A DNA stretch of 64,000 bases, taken from NCBI GenBank assembly GCA_000433675.1, contig FR893564.1, positions 62,001 through 126,000 of the forward strand. The letters run 5' to 3'. Below the pieces are notes generated by a model. That model saw only the letters and a program-made list of their open reading frames with translations, was not told the origin of the DNA and did not search any database. The first letter of the stretch is position 1. Each line of letters opens with the position of its first letter. The position numbers and the translations under genes were made by a program. Positions 9,548-18,750 of this stretch are shown piece by piece. The DNA comes from Clostridium sp. CAG:433. Lineage in GTDB: Bacteria; Bacillota_I; Bacilli_A; RF39; UBA660.

Positions 9548-11809
9548 ATGCAAGAAAGCAAATATTTCTATAATGGCATACCTTTATCTAAATATTGTAA
9601 AGATAATAATATTAATATAAGCACTATACGAGCAAGAATATGGAAAAAGAAACAAAGTAAAAAATATGAAAACTATACAGAACAAGAAATTGTAGATATG
9701 GTTATAGAGGCTTATGGTAGTGCTATTAAATATATATATAAAGGGATATCTTTAAGACAATATTGCTTAGATAATGGTATTAATATAGGAACTATTAATT
9801 CTAGAATAAATAATCTACGAAAGAAAAATGAAAATCTGTCAAATGATGAATTAGTAATTTTAGCAATGGAAGAGTTTGATAATCAAAATTTTAGATTTTT
9901 TTATAAAGGTGTACCTTTAAAGGAATATTGTGAAAGTCATCCAGAAATAAATTACAATACTATTAGAACATACATTAACAGAGAAAAAGAAAAGAATCCA
10001 GAATTATCTGATGAGGAACTAATTAAACAATATTTAGATAAAGAGCATAAAGGAATTTATAAATATTACTATTTGGGAATTCCACTAAAACAATATTGTG
10101 ATGAAAATAATTTGAATTATAGAAACGTAATTACATATATGAGTAGATATAGAAATACTGATAACTTTAAAGGCTTAAGTGATGATGAGTTTGTTGAGGC
10201 AATTATGGACCAATATCAACCCTTTGAGTCCAAATATCTATATAATGGACTAACTTTAAGAGAATATTGTGTTCAAAATGATTTGTCATATTATAGTGTA
10301 GTATCTTTTGTAAAAAGAAGATTAGCAAAAGACAGTACGAAGAGTATTGACTATTTAATCGATGAAGGTATAAAAACAATAAATAGGTATGGAATAATTT
10401 ACTATTATAAAGGCATACCTTTAAAAGATTATGCCGAGCAAAATGATTTGAATGCAAGTTCAATTCGTTGTGCTATTTTAAGAAAACAATTAAGAGGTAA
10501 TAAAACATTACAAGAAATTATTGATGAGTGTGTTGAATCTTATCAAAAATTTTCTATCAAATATTATTATAATGGGATACCACTCTTAACATTTTGTAAC
10601 GACATAGGCTTGAATTATAATACAATAATTCAAAAATATTTATATGAATATGCAGATAAAACTGACATCGGTATAGATGAAGCAATAAAACAAATTGTAG
10701 ATTATTATATAGAACACCCACCAATAAAAACTAAATATTACTTCAATGATCAATCATTAACAAAATTTTGTGATGTAAACGGTTATCCTTATCTAGCAAT
10801 TTGGAGAAGAATTAAGACACTACAGTCTAAAGATGATTCATTAGATAATGAACAAATTATAGCTTTAGCAATAAAAAAATATGAAGATAGATTACAAATA
10901 GGTAAAATAAACGAAATTTTTGATAAACTAAAAAATTCCAAGATATGTGATGTTAATGAAATAAAAAGTATATGTGAATTTTTAAAAGTTGATTTTGAAA
11001 ATGTAACAGATTTAGTTAATATGGATTTTTCATATAACCAAGCAATTAATATGATATGGTATTTTTCAGATAAAAAAACTAGTAATAATTATAAAATGAT
11101 TACTGATAAGAAAATAAAAGATATTTTTATTTTAGTTGATAATTTAAGAAGTTCCAATAAGGACATTGAGCAGTTTGAATTATATGATTTAATAGGAATA
11201 TATAAAAGTGAGTTATATGATTCAAGAAGTGAAATATTATTAAGACAAAAAAGATATATTTATAAAACAATATATTCATTATGTAGTAGCTATGAAATTA
11301 AAGTTAATAATAGTAATTATGAAGATTTTGAAAGCGAGATTAAGTATTATTTATTAATGGTAATAAATAGAATTAATTTAAACGAAAATGGGCAAATAAT
11401 TAAATATATGGATTTGACCGTTAAAGGTTATTTTAGAACTTATCTAAAAAAATATAAGAAGCAAAATAATAGTTTATCATTAGATGATGCTAAATACTCT
11501 AGTGATAAAGGCACAAGAAGAGAAAAATCAAAAATTGACTATATTTCTGATCCTAAGAATCCGTATGATAAAACTGAAAATACCTCATTTAGTTCAGATA
11601 TGATGAAAGTATTACAATCATTATCTCCAGAGGATTTATCCCTTATTATGTTAAAATATCAAGAAAATTATAGTGATGATGAATTGGTAAGCCATTTCGA
11701 TTTAACACTTGATGAAATAAAACAAAAAGAAATTGAAATATTATCATTATTAAAAAATAATGATAATATAAAAGTCTTAAAAAAAACTAAAAATGATAAT
11801 AAAAAATGA
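9548..11809 (+). CDS. Eight-repeat HTH-like protein with sigma-70-like C-terminus
   Basis: 753 residues, with GGTGGTG six bases before the ATG. Residues 4-445 are eight repeats of about 55 residues starting near 4, 61, 116, 172, 229, 284, 338 and 395. Each has a core like Y-x-G-I-P-L-x-x-Y-C-x-x-N-x-L-N-Y-x-T-I, which looks like a helix-turn-helix, followed by an S-D-E-E-type acidic helix. Residues about 560-740 resemble a sigma factor: a region-2-like helical block and a region-4-like end (LSPEDLSLIMLKYQEN then SDDELVSHFDLTLDEI). I infer a DNA-binding transcription factor of the element. No named family is recognised. It is the last gene before the right repeat. Confidence 0.6.
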   Translation: MQESKYFYNGIPLSKYCKDNNINISTIRARIWKKKQSKKYENYTEQEIVDMVIEAYGSAIKYIYKGISLRQYCLDNGINIGTINSRINNLRKKNENLSNDELVILAMEEFDNQNFRFFYKGVPLKEYCESHPEINYNTIRTYINREKEKNPELSDEELIKQYLDKEHKGIYKYYYLGIPLKQYCDENNLNYRNVITYMSRYRNTDNFKGLSDDEFVEAIMDQYQPFESKYLYNGLTLREYCVQNDLSYYSVVSFVKRRLAKDSTKSIDYLIDEGIKTINRYGIIYYYKGIPLKDYAEQNDLNASSIRCAILRKQLRGNKTLQEIIDECVESYQKFSIKYYYNGIPLLTFCNDIGLNYNTIIQKYLYEYADKTDIGIDEAIKQIVDYYIEHPPIKTKYYFNDQSLTKFCDVNGYPYLAIWRRIKTLQSKDDSLDNEQIIALAIKKYEDRLQIGKINEIFDKLKNSKICDVNEIKSICEFLKVDFENVTDLVNMDFSYNQAINMIWYFSDKKTSNNYKMITDKKIKDIFILVDNLRSSNKDIEQFELYDLIGIYKSELYDSRSEILLRQKRYIYKTIYSLCSSYEIKVNNSNYEDFESEIKYYLLMVINRINLNENGQIIKYMDLTVKGYFRTYLKKYKKQNNSLSLDDAKYSSDKGTRREKSKIDYISDPKNPYDKTENTSFSSDMMKVLQSLSPEDLSLIMLKYQENYSDDELVSHFDLTLDEIKQKEIEILSLLKNNDNIKVLKKTKNDNKK

Positions 11810-11990
11810 ATTTTAAATATTGTAATTCTATGTTAATTGATATATAGCTATATTGAAATGTGCCTAAGAAACTTTTGACCTTAGGTCTTTTTATTTCGTT
11901 TTATAAATTTTTATGATATACTTATATCGATTAACGTTATTACTTACTATTATTTGTTGTCTAAAAAGTTGTCGTACTTCTTCCTTTAGG

Positions 11991-12027
11991 GCACCAGTGA
12001 CGAATCTGTTCGAACTATTCGAACTTT
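11991..12027. repeat. Right 37-bp flanking repeat (attR-like)
   Basis: Matches 2839-2875 with one mismatch (G for T at position 7) and marks the right end of the tRNA-Thr element. It lies within a 450-base stretch (11810-12261) that otherwise has no convincing gene. Confidence 0.8.
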
Positions 12028-12035
12028 TATATATG

Positions 12036-12064
12036 AATCAATCATTTTTGATTGATTTTTTTTT
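12036..12064 (+). terminator. Duplicate of the tRNA-Thr terminator
   Basis: AATCAATCA / TGATTGATT with a T-rich loop and T tail, the counterpart of the hairpin at 2885. Confidence 0.7.
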
Positions 12065-12261
12065 ATCATCGTATAAAGAGTATGTAATTTTTTTATGACT
12101 ATATTTATTAAAAATATGTCCATATTTTATAAATAAAAAATATTTTAATTGATGATAGACAACTAATATACATAATAATATTTCATATTTTTCTGATATT
12201 AAATACAATTATAGATATTTTTAAATTTAATGATATAATAAATTAGAAAGAAGATGATGTT

Positions 12262-13029
12262 ATGGTACCTACAATAAAATTTAGAGAAATGACTTTACAG
12301 GAAAATATAGATATAATTAAATGGGCGTTTTATGAACAAAATGGTTCACTTTCTGTTCATGATTTTACAGTTGGTTATTTTACAGAATTATCTGTTTTCG
12401 ATAATAATACTCCACAAGAGGAAGTATATAAAAAAATAGAAGAAGTTGTTACTAAAGAATATAATAAATATTTAGATAAAATTAAAAGTGAAACAAAAAG
12501 ATATAATGATATTTGGAAAAAATATAATAACAAATATTTTTCAATGTTATCAACTTATTTTGAAATTGAATGGCCTAACATTGATGTGATAGAAGGAACT
12601 GTAGGTTTGATTCCAGTTTTCCCTAGATATTTAGATAAATTTTCTTTTTCGATTAGTACAGATGTTGAAGAATGGAAATTAATTGAAACTTCTTCTCACG
12701 AAACATTACATTTTATATGGTTTGAAAAATGGAAACAAATTCATCCTGAAACTCCAAAAAGAGAATATGATTCACCATATATAACATGGGAATATAGTGA
12801 AATGGTAACTGATCCTATTTTGAACAATAAACCTTTTTCAGAAATTTTTGATAATATATTTATTGAACGTGGGTATGATAGTTTTTATGAACTTACAGAT
12901 AATGGTAATTTAGTAATGGATAATTTAAGAAATATTTATAGTGAAAATATTTCTGTTGAGGACAAGATGAATAAAGGATTTGAATATGTAAAAAATATTT
13001 TGGAATCAACCAATAATAATATAAAATAA
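12262..13029 (+). CDS. Zincin-like protein with HETLH motif
   Basis: 255 residues. HETLH at 146-150 matches the HExxH zinc site, followed about 40 residues later by a WEYSEMVTDP segment that could supply an acidic ligand. The protein is acidic and aromatic-rich, with no signal peptide or membrane segment. It differs from the other HExxH proteins in this window except at the motif. It lies directly outside the right repeat of the tRNA-Thr element, and a terminator follows at 13123. Metallopeptidase activity is an inference from the motif alone. Confidence 0.5.
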   Translation: MVPTIKFREMTLQENIDIIKWAFYEQNGSLSVHDFTVGYFTELSVFDNNTPQEEVYKKIEEVVTKEYNKYLDKIKSETKRYNDIWKKYNNKYFSMLSTYFEIEWPNIDVIEGTVGLIPVFPRYLDKFSFSISTDVEEWKLIETSSHETLHFIWFEKWKQIHPETPKREYDSPYITWEYSEMVTDPILNNKPFSEIFDNIFIERGYDSFYELTDNGNLVMDNLRNIYSENISVEDKMNKGFEYVKNILESTNNNIK

Positions 13030-13122
13030 GTTGGCAATTATATGAATATTTATTTAAATAGAATTGGAAATTAGTTTAAAAAATCAAAATAAAATTTCTA
13101 TTGAACATATAATATAATTTTA

Positions 13123-13149
13123 AAAAAATAGGTTAAATACCTATTTTTT
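13123..13149. terminator. Bidirectional terminator
   Basis: AAAAAATAGG and CCTATTTTTT arms around a 7-base loop, A-rich on one side and T-rich on the other. Confidence 0.65.
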
Positions 13150-13277
13150 AATTTATAATGTTTTTTATATAGTTTAATTCATATTAAACATTATTACTAA
13201 AAAGTTATTTGGGAAAAATTTTTACTTTAATTTTCTTTGATATAGTAGAAAAGGTATAATCAAATTTTTCATAGAAA

Positions 13278-13332
13278 TTGACAAAAAAATACTTGTGTGT
13301 TAGTATAACGATCATCTTTTTTTTAGATGAAA
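13278..13332 (+). promoter_or_regulatory. Orphan promoter in a 600-base gene-free stretch
   Basis: In 13030-13638 no gene is supported. TTGACA (13278-13283), a 17-base spacer and TAGTAT (13301-13306) form a good promoter. About six bases after the -10 comes a TCATCT-T6-AGATGA hairpin and then nothing coding until 13639. It may drive the next gene with a 320-base leader, make a small RNA, or be a relic. Confidence 0.4.
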
Positions 13333-13638
13333 ATTTTATTATGGGATTTTTAGTTTTACGGTTAAGTACATACCAACTTTAATAAATAGAATGGTGGCAT
13401 ATTTTATAAATTATTGTTATTTTTTTATTTGATAAAATTCATTTAATATTAATCTTTTTTTGTAAAGTGTTATAAATATCTATGATGCTCCAACTATGTA
13501 GTAATTATATTGCTAAATAAGCATTAATTTAATAAAAAAGAAAACATTATTATGAAGATGAGAAAGAAATATGAAAAAATAATAGCGATATGAAGATATA
13601 ATTTTGTATGACATAATGATTGAATAGGTGGGATATTA

Positions 13639-14586
13639 ATGAAAGATAGAATTATGAAATTAGATAAAAATATTCAAGAATACATAGGCTTAGGTTTAAG
13701 AGCGGGATTATTTAATAAAAATAATCTTGAGAGGATAGTATCAAGATTAGAACGTGTTAATTTTTCTGTAGATAATAACAATCCTGGAGATGCACAAACG
13801 GAATCTATAAGGGATAGAAATAATCCAAGAATATCATATGGATTAAATGTAAAAATGAATGAAAGAAGAACATTAAATTCAGGAAGATATTATTTTAAAG
13901 ACGAGGTATTATTTCATGAATTAACACATTGCATTAACGGTATTTATGAAAATTTTATGGAAAATTTATCTTTATGGTTTGATTTAGATAAAATGTTTGA
14001 AAATAATTTTAGTGTTAAGAGTGATGCAATAGAGTCTATGGCAAATGATCCAAATTATAGACAAAAGTCTTATTCATGGTTAGTTTTAGATGAATTTGTT
14101 GCGCAGTATGTTGCACAATTATTGGTTGAAACAAAATATAATAAAAAAATATATGTTAATGAAAGCAAACTAATAAGACAATCAAACCCTTCAATAAATG
14201 TAAACAATAATTTTGCAGATTATCATGAATTTTATGATATTGTAATTAATTTTATAAAGCCAATATATGGTAATGATTTAAATAAATTTATTGCTGACTC
14301 GTTAGATTCAACAGTTATAAATAAAATATTTAGTTATTATAAAAATGAACCAAGTGGTTTTGTAAAATTATATAGTTTACTGGGTGAAATGGGAAATATA
14401 GGATTTGCAGTTGCATCTCCTAATTTTACTGAAGTTCAGCGAGCAACTGATTATGATATGATTGCTAGAGATTCTCATAATTTTTATTTACATTATAATG
14501 AGGTACTAAAAATAATAAATATTATTCTTGATAGAAAATCATATATTCCTGGTATTGAAGGTAATTTTGGAGGATTAAAACAATAG
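13639..14586 (+). CDS. Zincin-like protein, HELTH family (paralog of the 25.6-kb gene)
   Basis: 315 residues with AGGTGGG before the ATG. HELTH at 93-97 gives two histidine zinc ligands, and L-D-E-F-V-A-Q at 150-156 gives a likely acidic third ligand, a pattern seen in soluble zincins. It aligns along its length with the protein at 25557-26516: IQEYIGLG with MQEYVYLG, NLERIVSRLERV with NIERVVSRLERV, and matching C-termini. There is no signal peptide. One copy sits in accessory DNA and the other among core genes, which suggests duplication or re-acquisition. Function is unknown. Confidence 0.6.
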   Translation: MKDRIMKLDKNIQEYIGLGLRAGLFNKNNLERIVSRLERVNFSVDNNNPGDAQTESIRDRNNPRISYGLNVKMNERRTLNSGRYYFKDEVLFHELTHCINGIYENFMENLSLWFDLDKMFENNFSVKSDAIESMANDPNYRQKSYSWLVLDEFVAQYVAQLLVETKYNKKIYVNESKLIRQSNPSINVNNNFADYHEFYDIVINFIKPIYGNDLNKFIADSLDSTVINKIFSYYKNEPSGFVKLYSLLGEMGNIGFAVASPNFTEVQRATDYDMIARDSHNFYLHYNEVLKIINIILDRKSYIPGIEGNFGGLKQ

Positions 14587-14638
14587 TCAAATATTATAAA
14601 AATATTTTATAATAAGAATTAATTTATAGGTGATAACA

Positions 14639-14671
14639 TGACAAATTTAGATATTAAAAATATTACTTGAA
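14639..14671 (+). pseudogene. Truncated ORF start with good ribosome site
   Basis: AGGTGATAAC precedes the ATG of a ten-codon ORF (MTNLDIKNIT) that stops at TGA and runs straight into a tRNA-type terminator. This looks like the 5' stub of a gene cut by recombination, or a leader peptide. Confidence 0.3.
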
Positions 14672-14692
14672 AACTTGTTTTTTTATATATAG

Positions 14693-14720
14693 AATCAATC
14701 AGAAACGATTGATTTTTTTT
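14693..14720 (+). terminator. Third copy of the AATCAATC terminator
   Basis: AATCAATC / GATTGATT with a T8 tail, close in sequence to the hairpins at 2885 and 12036. Confidence 0.7.
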
Positions 14721-14748
14721 GTTATAATTAAAAAAAGTAAAAGAATTT

Positions 14749-14931
14749 ATGGAAAATAAAATTGATATCATGATTGAAGATTCTTCAACTAAAATTAATG
14801 AATTAGTAAAAATAGTTAAAGTGTTATATTATGATACAAGATATAATAGAAATATTGAAAACGAAAATATTATTAGAGTATATAGTTGGTATGATATTTA
14901 CATGAAAATAAATGAAATAAAAAAATTATGA
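14749..14931 (+). CDS. Small hypothetical protein
   Basis: A 60-residue ORF behind a -10 TATAAT near 14722, but with only a weak ribosome site. It contains a helical first half and the tail INEIKKL. An AAACTACTT/AAGTAGTTT hairpin follows. It is unrecognised and could be spurious or a gene remnant at an insertion junction. Confidence 0.3.
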   Translation: MENKIDIMIEDSSTKINELVKIVKVLYYDTRYNRNIENENIIRVYSWYDIYMKINEIKKL

Positions 14932-15041
14932 GTAACTCAAATTTTTTTAGGGCAATATGAAAACTACTTCCATTAAATTGAAAGTAGTTTTATTAATTTA
15001 AAAATACATTTGTATAATCATTATTGCAAGTGTAAAAAATT

Positions 15042-15560
15042 TTAATCATTATTTTTATTAAATATTTTTCTGATTAGTTTTTTTGCCCCATTTTCTTGTT
15101 TGGATCCAGCAGGATATTCAACACCTTCAGGTAAATTCATTTTTAAATCGTCATGTTTAAACCAATAAACATCTCTTAAAGAATCAAATTTAAATTCAAG
15201 TAATTCAAGTTGGGATATCATATTAATATTTTTTTTCTTTTGTTTTGGCGACATAGAATTAAATTTCTCAGCAATTGCGTTCATTTCGTCTGCAATACTT
15301 TGAGCTAGTGCAATATGTTCTTCATCAGATAAATCTTTAACTTCATTATAATCTATCATCCAATCAATATTTTTAAAGAATTCAATATCTTCTGGTTTAT
15401 TAAATTCTTTAAAGTCATATCTATTACTATCATCAACCACAAAAATACCAAAACCAAAACTCTTCATAAAAACAGATGCAGGTATTGGTAAATCACAATG
15501 ATTTAAGAAAGTAATATCATTCATTTGAACATAAGCCGCATTATCAGTAATTATTTTCAT
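15042..15560 (-). CDS. Hypothetical protein, tandem paralog A
   Basis: 172 residues with GAAGGAGG before the ATG. It shares MKIITDNAAYVQ (MKIICDNGIYVQ in B), KPEDIEFFKNID, and a conserved C-terminal block (SLRDVYWFKHDDLK, then LPEGVEYP) with the gene at 15795-16295, so the two are tandem paralogs. There is no signal peptide or membrane segment; the middle is variable and the end is lysine-rich. No family is recognised. Both are transcribed leftward as a likely unit interrupted by a short terminator region. Confidence 0.65.
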   Translation of the reverse strand: MKIITDNAAYVQMNDITFLNHCDLPIPASVFMKSFGFGIFVVDDSNRYDFKEFNKPEDIEFFKNIDWMIDYNEVKDLSDEEHIALAQSIADEMNAIAEKFNSMSPKQKKKNINMISQLELLEFKFDSLRDVYWFKHDDLKMNLPEGVEYPAGSKQENGAKKLIRKIFNKNND

Positions 15561-15704
15561 GCATTAAAACCTCCTTCAATTAGGTTATATAATAGCATAA
15601 TTTTATTTACGTTTCAATACTTATATTTATTGACCTTTAAAAAATTTGATTAAAAATTCTTTTTATGATAGTATATATGACAATTTAAAAAAGGTGGGGT
15701 TTAA

Positions 15705-15740
15705 ATGGCTACAAAAATACAAAAACTCTTCAAAGATTAA
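15705..15740 (+). CDS. 11-aa ORF between the paralogs
   Basis: AAAAAGGTGGGG precedes an ATG opening MATKIQKLFKD, followed by a hairpin terminator. A promoter-like TATGATAG/TATAT stretch lies upstream. The ribosome site is strong for so short a frame. It could be a micropeptide or the stub of a deleted gene. Confidence 0.25.
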   Translation: MATKIQKLFKD

Positions 15741-15760
15741 ATAAAAACTAATAAATCAAA

Positions 15761-15785
15761 AAAACTACTTTTAAGGTAGTTTTTA
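15761..15785. terminator. Bidirectional terminator between paralogs
   Basis: AAAACTAC and GTAGTTTT arms; it serves the short plus-strand ORF and the end of paralog B on the minus strand. Confidence 0.6.
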
Positions 15786-15794
15786 TTAAAATGA

Positions 15795-16295
15795 TTAAGA
15801 AATCTTTTTTTGTTCTCTTTTAGTCAATAATCTTGAAAGTCTTTTTACTTTTTTGTCGCTTTTAATTTCTGTTTTTTCATTATCATCATATTCTATAGGG
15901 TATTCAATATTATCTGGTAATTCAAATTTTAAATATTTTTGTTTAAACCAAAGTGCATCCCTTAATGAATATATTTTGTATTCTTGTTTCAAAATATCAT
16001 TTTTATTACTTTTTTCAGAATCAGTATTTTCCATTTTTATTTTTTCTAAATTTGCTTTTTGTATTAATTTAATTACATCATCTTCATCTATATTCTTTAT
16101 ATCATCATAATTAACTATAAAATCTAAATTACTAAAGAACTCTATATCTTTTGGACTACTAAAAAGTTCAAATTCATATATATTTTCATCATTGATATTT
16201 ATAAGTTTTAGATGATCAACATTTTCAGTATTATTTATTACAAAAGCAATATCTTTTTTTTGTACATATATACCATTATCACATATAATCTTCAA
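15795..16295 (-). CDS. Hypothetical protein, tandem paralog B
   Basis: 166 residues, related to the neighbour at 15042-15560 through MKIICDNGIYVQ, SPKDIEFFSNLDF and the C-terminal SLRDALWFKQKYLKFELP. The central region and the lysine-rich tail differ. The ribosome site AAGAAGG lies upstream of the ATG. No family is recognised. Similar order, strand and spacing suggest local duplication. It is divergent from the large repeat protein at 16462. Confidence 0.65.
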   Translation of the reverse strand: MKIICDNGIYVQKKDIAFVINNTENVDHLKLININDENIYEFELFSSPKDIEFFSNLDFIVNYDDIKNIDEDDVIKLIQKANLEKIKMENTDSEKSNKNDILKQEYKIYSLRDALWFKQKYLKFELPDNIEYPIEYDDNEKTEIKSDKKVKRLSRLLTKREQKKIS

Positions 16296-16398
16296 TTTTT
16301 TTACCTTCTTTCAAACTATTATATAATACCACAAATTTAAAAATAAATGTAGTAAATAAAATCTAAAAAATATGTAAAATTTTGTTTGCCCAAATTAT

Positions 16399-16427
16399 TT
16401 GACAATTCTTATGACTTGTGCTATTAT
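16399..16427 (+). promoter_or_regulatory. Promoter of the repeat protein
   Basis: TTGACA (16399-16404), a 17-base spacer and TATTAT (16422-16427), with TG one base before the -10 giving an extended -10. Confidence 0.7.
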
Positions 16428-16461
16428 AATGGTCGTTATTTTCGAAGAGGGGGAGTCTTTT

Positions 16462-18702
16462 ATGGAAGAAACTAGAAAATCAACTGTAATTAGGGATTTA
16501 ATAATAAAAATATTTCTAATACTTTTATTTGTATTTTTAATAACAATATTATTTCCTATGCCTAACTTAACTGCATTTTATGATTCTGTATTTAATAATA
16601 ACGTACAAAGCATGAAAGATGCTGCAGATAGTTATTTTACTAAAGATAGAATGCCTGAAAAAGTAGGAGATTCAGTAAAATTAACACTTCAAGATATGCT
16701 TGATAAAAAATTAATTTTACCATTCTTAGATAAAGATGGTAACGAATGTGATACTAAAAAATCATATGTTAAAGTAACAAAAGAAGAAAAAGAATACAAG
16801 CTAGAGGTTCATTTATCATGTCCTAATAAGGAAGATTATATTATTGAACCAATTGGATGTTATAATTTTTGTCCAGAACAAACAGTAAATTGTAATTGTT
16901 CATGTAGTGGTGCACAAGAAGAACAACCAACAACATCAGATGATGGTAAGGTTACTGTAAATAAAACAAATCCAACACCAAGTAATAATAATGATGGTGG
17001 TAAATACAAATTACAATATTTATATACAAGAACATTAACTGATATAAATTGGAATACTGGTAATTATCAATCAAATAAAGAAGACGAAAATGATAATGTA
17101 AGATTAGTAGATACTAAAACACAATATACAGGTCAAAAGAAAGTATCTGCTGGATCAACACAATATAAACATGTAAAATATGCTTATAAAGATAATTGGT
17201 CAGTAGTAACAGATTGGACTGATGAAGTTAAACCTATAACAGATAAGTTCAAATTATATGCAACAAGAACATTATATACAGGTTATAAAAAAGTAACTAA
17301 AGATGTAATGAATTATAAACATATAAAATATGGTTATAGAGATAACTGGGTAATTGATACAGGTTGGACTTATGATGTGATCCCAGAAACAACAAAAATT
17401 AAATTATATGCAACAAGAACATTATATACAGGTTATAAACCATATGTTGAAGAAACAACGCAATATAAACATGTTAAATATGCAAATAAAGATACATGGA
17501 CTGAAACAGGATGGTCAACAACTAAAAGAACTGAAAATAGTAATACTAAGTTAGTTGATACTAGATATACAGTTAGAAAAACAGTTAAAACAACTAAAGG
17601 TTCTTGGTCAGATTGGATAAAAGAAGGTGTTTGGAGAGATTCAAAACCTGCTGATTCAAGTACTAAACAATGGTATGGACCATATAATGAAAAAACTATA
17701 AGTACTTGGAAAACACTATATGATTCATGGAGTACAACAGAATTACAACAACCTATTTCAGGTAATAGAAGATATGAACTTTTAACTCAACATCCAGATG
17801 AATGTACAGATGCATGTAATGGTAATTCTACTGTAATGAGATATTATTACAGAGTATATGAACTTCAAGAATCTAAACAATATATGTATTACTATAGAAC
17901 ATATTCTGAAACATCATCTACATCAACAGATGAAAAGGTTGTATCAAATCCAAAATCATATACAGATAATGGATATACAATTGTAAAAACAGAATATAAG
18001 TATAAAATAAAATCAAGTGATAATGAGATTGTTGATACAAAGTGGACAAATTCGAAAACATCACCATCAGGTTATGTATATGCTAATGAAAAGAAAGTAA
18101 CTAAAACAACTAAATATAAAGCATTAGATAAATGGGTTACAAGTAAAGAAAAATTAGGTGAATATACATCTTACGTAAAAACTAAAAAACAATATAAATA
18201 TAAAAGAAATAACCCAGAGAAATATGTTATTGGTACAATATGGACTACATCAAAAACATCACCATCAGGTTATGAATATACTGGTGAATATACAAAGACA
18301 ACAAAAACAACTTATGAACCATATAATAAATGGGTTACTAATAAAGACAAATTAGGTGAATATACATACTATATAACAACAAAAACTCAATATAAATATA
18401 AACAAAATAATCCAGAAAAATATATTGAATCAACAATATGGACAGATTCAATAAATCCACCTGCTGGATATACATATACTGGAGAATATAAAACAAATAG
18501 TTCAACATCATATGTAGATTTAGGTTACTGGGTTGATGATATAAAAGACTTAGGTGAATATACACATAATGTTAAAACTAGAAAATTATATAGATATAAA
18601 TATAGAACAGTAATAACAAAAACTGAAAGCAGATGGTTTGACAAAAATCCTGGTGGAGACTGGGTATATGCAAATCAAACAAGAAAAGTGAGAGTAAACT
18701 AA
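16462..18702 (+). CDS. Membrane-anchored repeat protein, putative surface filament or adhesin
   Basis: 746 residues. I start at the ATG at 16462 because GAGGGGGAG precedes it and the promoter overlaps the upstream frame. A single transmembrane helix (about 11-33) follows a short basic N-terminus, so the rest is probably outside. A small domain with paired cysteines (CYNFC, NCNCSC) and a proline/asparagine linker come next. Then come two repeat families: YKHVKYAYKDNW-type units of about 50 residues, each ending in LYATRTLYTGYK, and later KYKYK-NNPEKY-W-SPSGY units of about 65 residues. Tyr, Thr and Lys are very frequent. The repeats resemble those of secreted binding proteins. The ligand is unknown. 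Confidence 0.6.
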   Translation: MEETRKSTVIRDLIIKIFLILLFVFLITILFPMPNLTAFYDSVFNNNVQSMKDAADSYFTKDRMPEKVGDSVKLTLQDMLDKKLILPFLDKDGNECDTKKSYVKVTKEEKEYKLEVHLSCPNKEDYIIEPIGCYNFCPEQTVNCNCSCSGAQEEQPTTSDDGKVTVNKTNPTPSNNNDGGKYKLQYLYTRTLTDINWNTGNYQSNKEDENDNVRLVDTKTQYTGQKKVSAGSTQYKHVKYAYKDNWSVVTDWTDEVKPITDKFKLYATRTLYTGYKKVTKDVMNYKHIKYGYRDNWVIDTGWTYDVIPETTKIKLYATRTLYTGYKPYVEETTQYKHVKYANKDTWTETGWSTTKRTENSNTKLVDTRYTVRKTVKTTKGSWSDWIKEGVWRDSKPADSSTKQWYGPYNEKTISTWKTLYDSWSTTELQQPISGNRRYELLTQHPDECTDACNGNSTVMRYYYRVYELQESKQYMYYYRTYSETSSTSTDEKVVSNPKSYTDNGYTIVKTEYKYKIKSSDNEIVDTKWTNSKTSPSGYVYANEKKVTKTTKYKALDKWVTSKEKLGEYTSYVKTKKQYKYKRNNPEKYVIGTIWTTSKTSPSGYEYTGEYTKTTKTTYEPYNKWVTNKDKLGEYTYYITTKTQYKYKQNNPEKYIESTIWTDSINPPAGYTYTGEYKTNSSTSYVDLGYWVDDIKDLGEYTHNVKTRKLYRYKYRTVITKTESRWFDKNPGGDWVYANQTRKVRVN

Positions 18703-18750
18703 TTACTTTCATTTTTTTTTATGATAAAATAATTATTACGGAGGCATAAT

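Noticed and set aside
11913..12098. 61-codon ORF across the right repeat
   Set aside because: It runs through the repeat and terminator and lacks a ribosome site; coding is chance.
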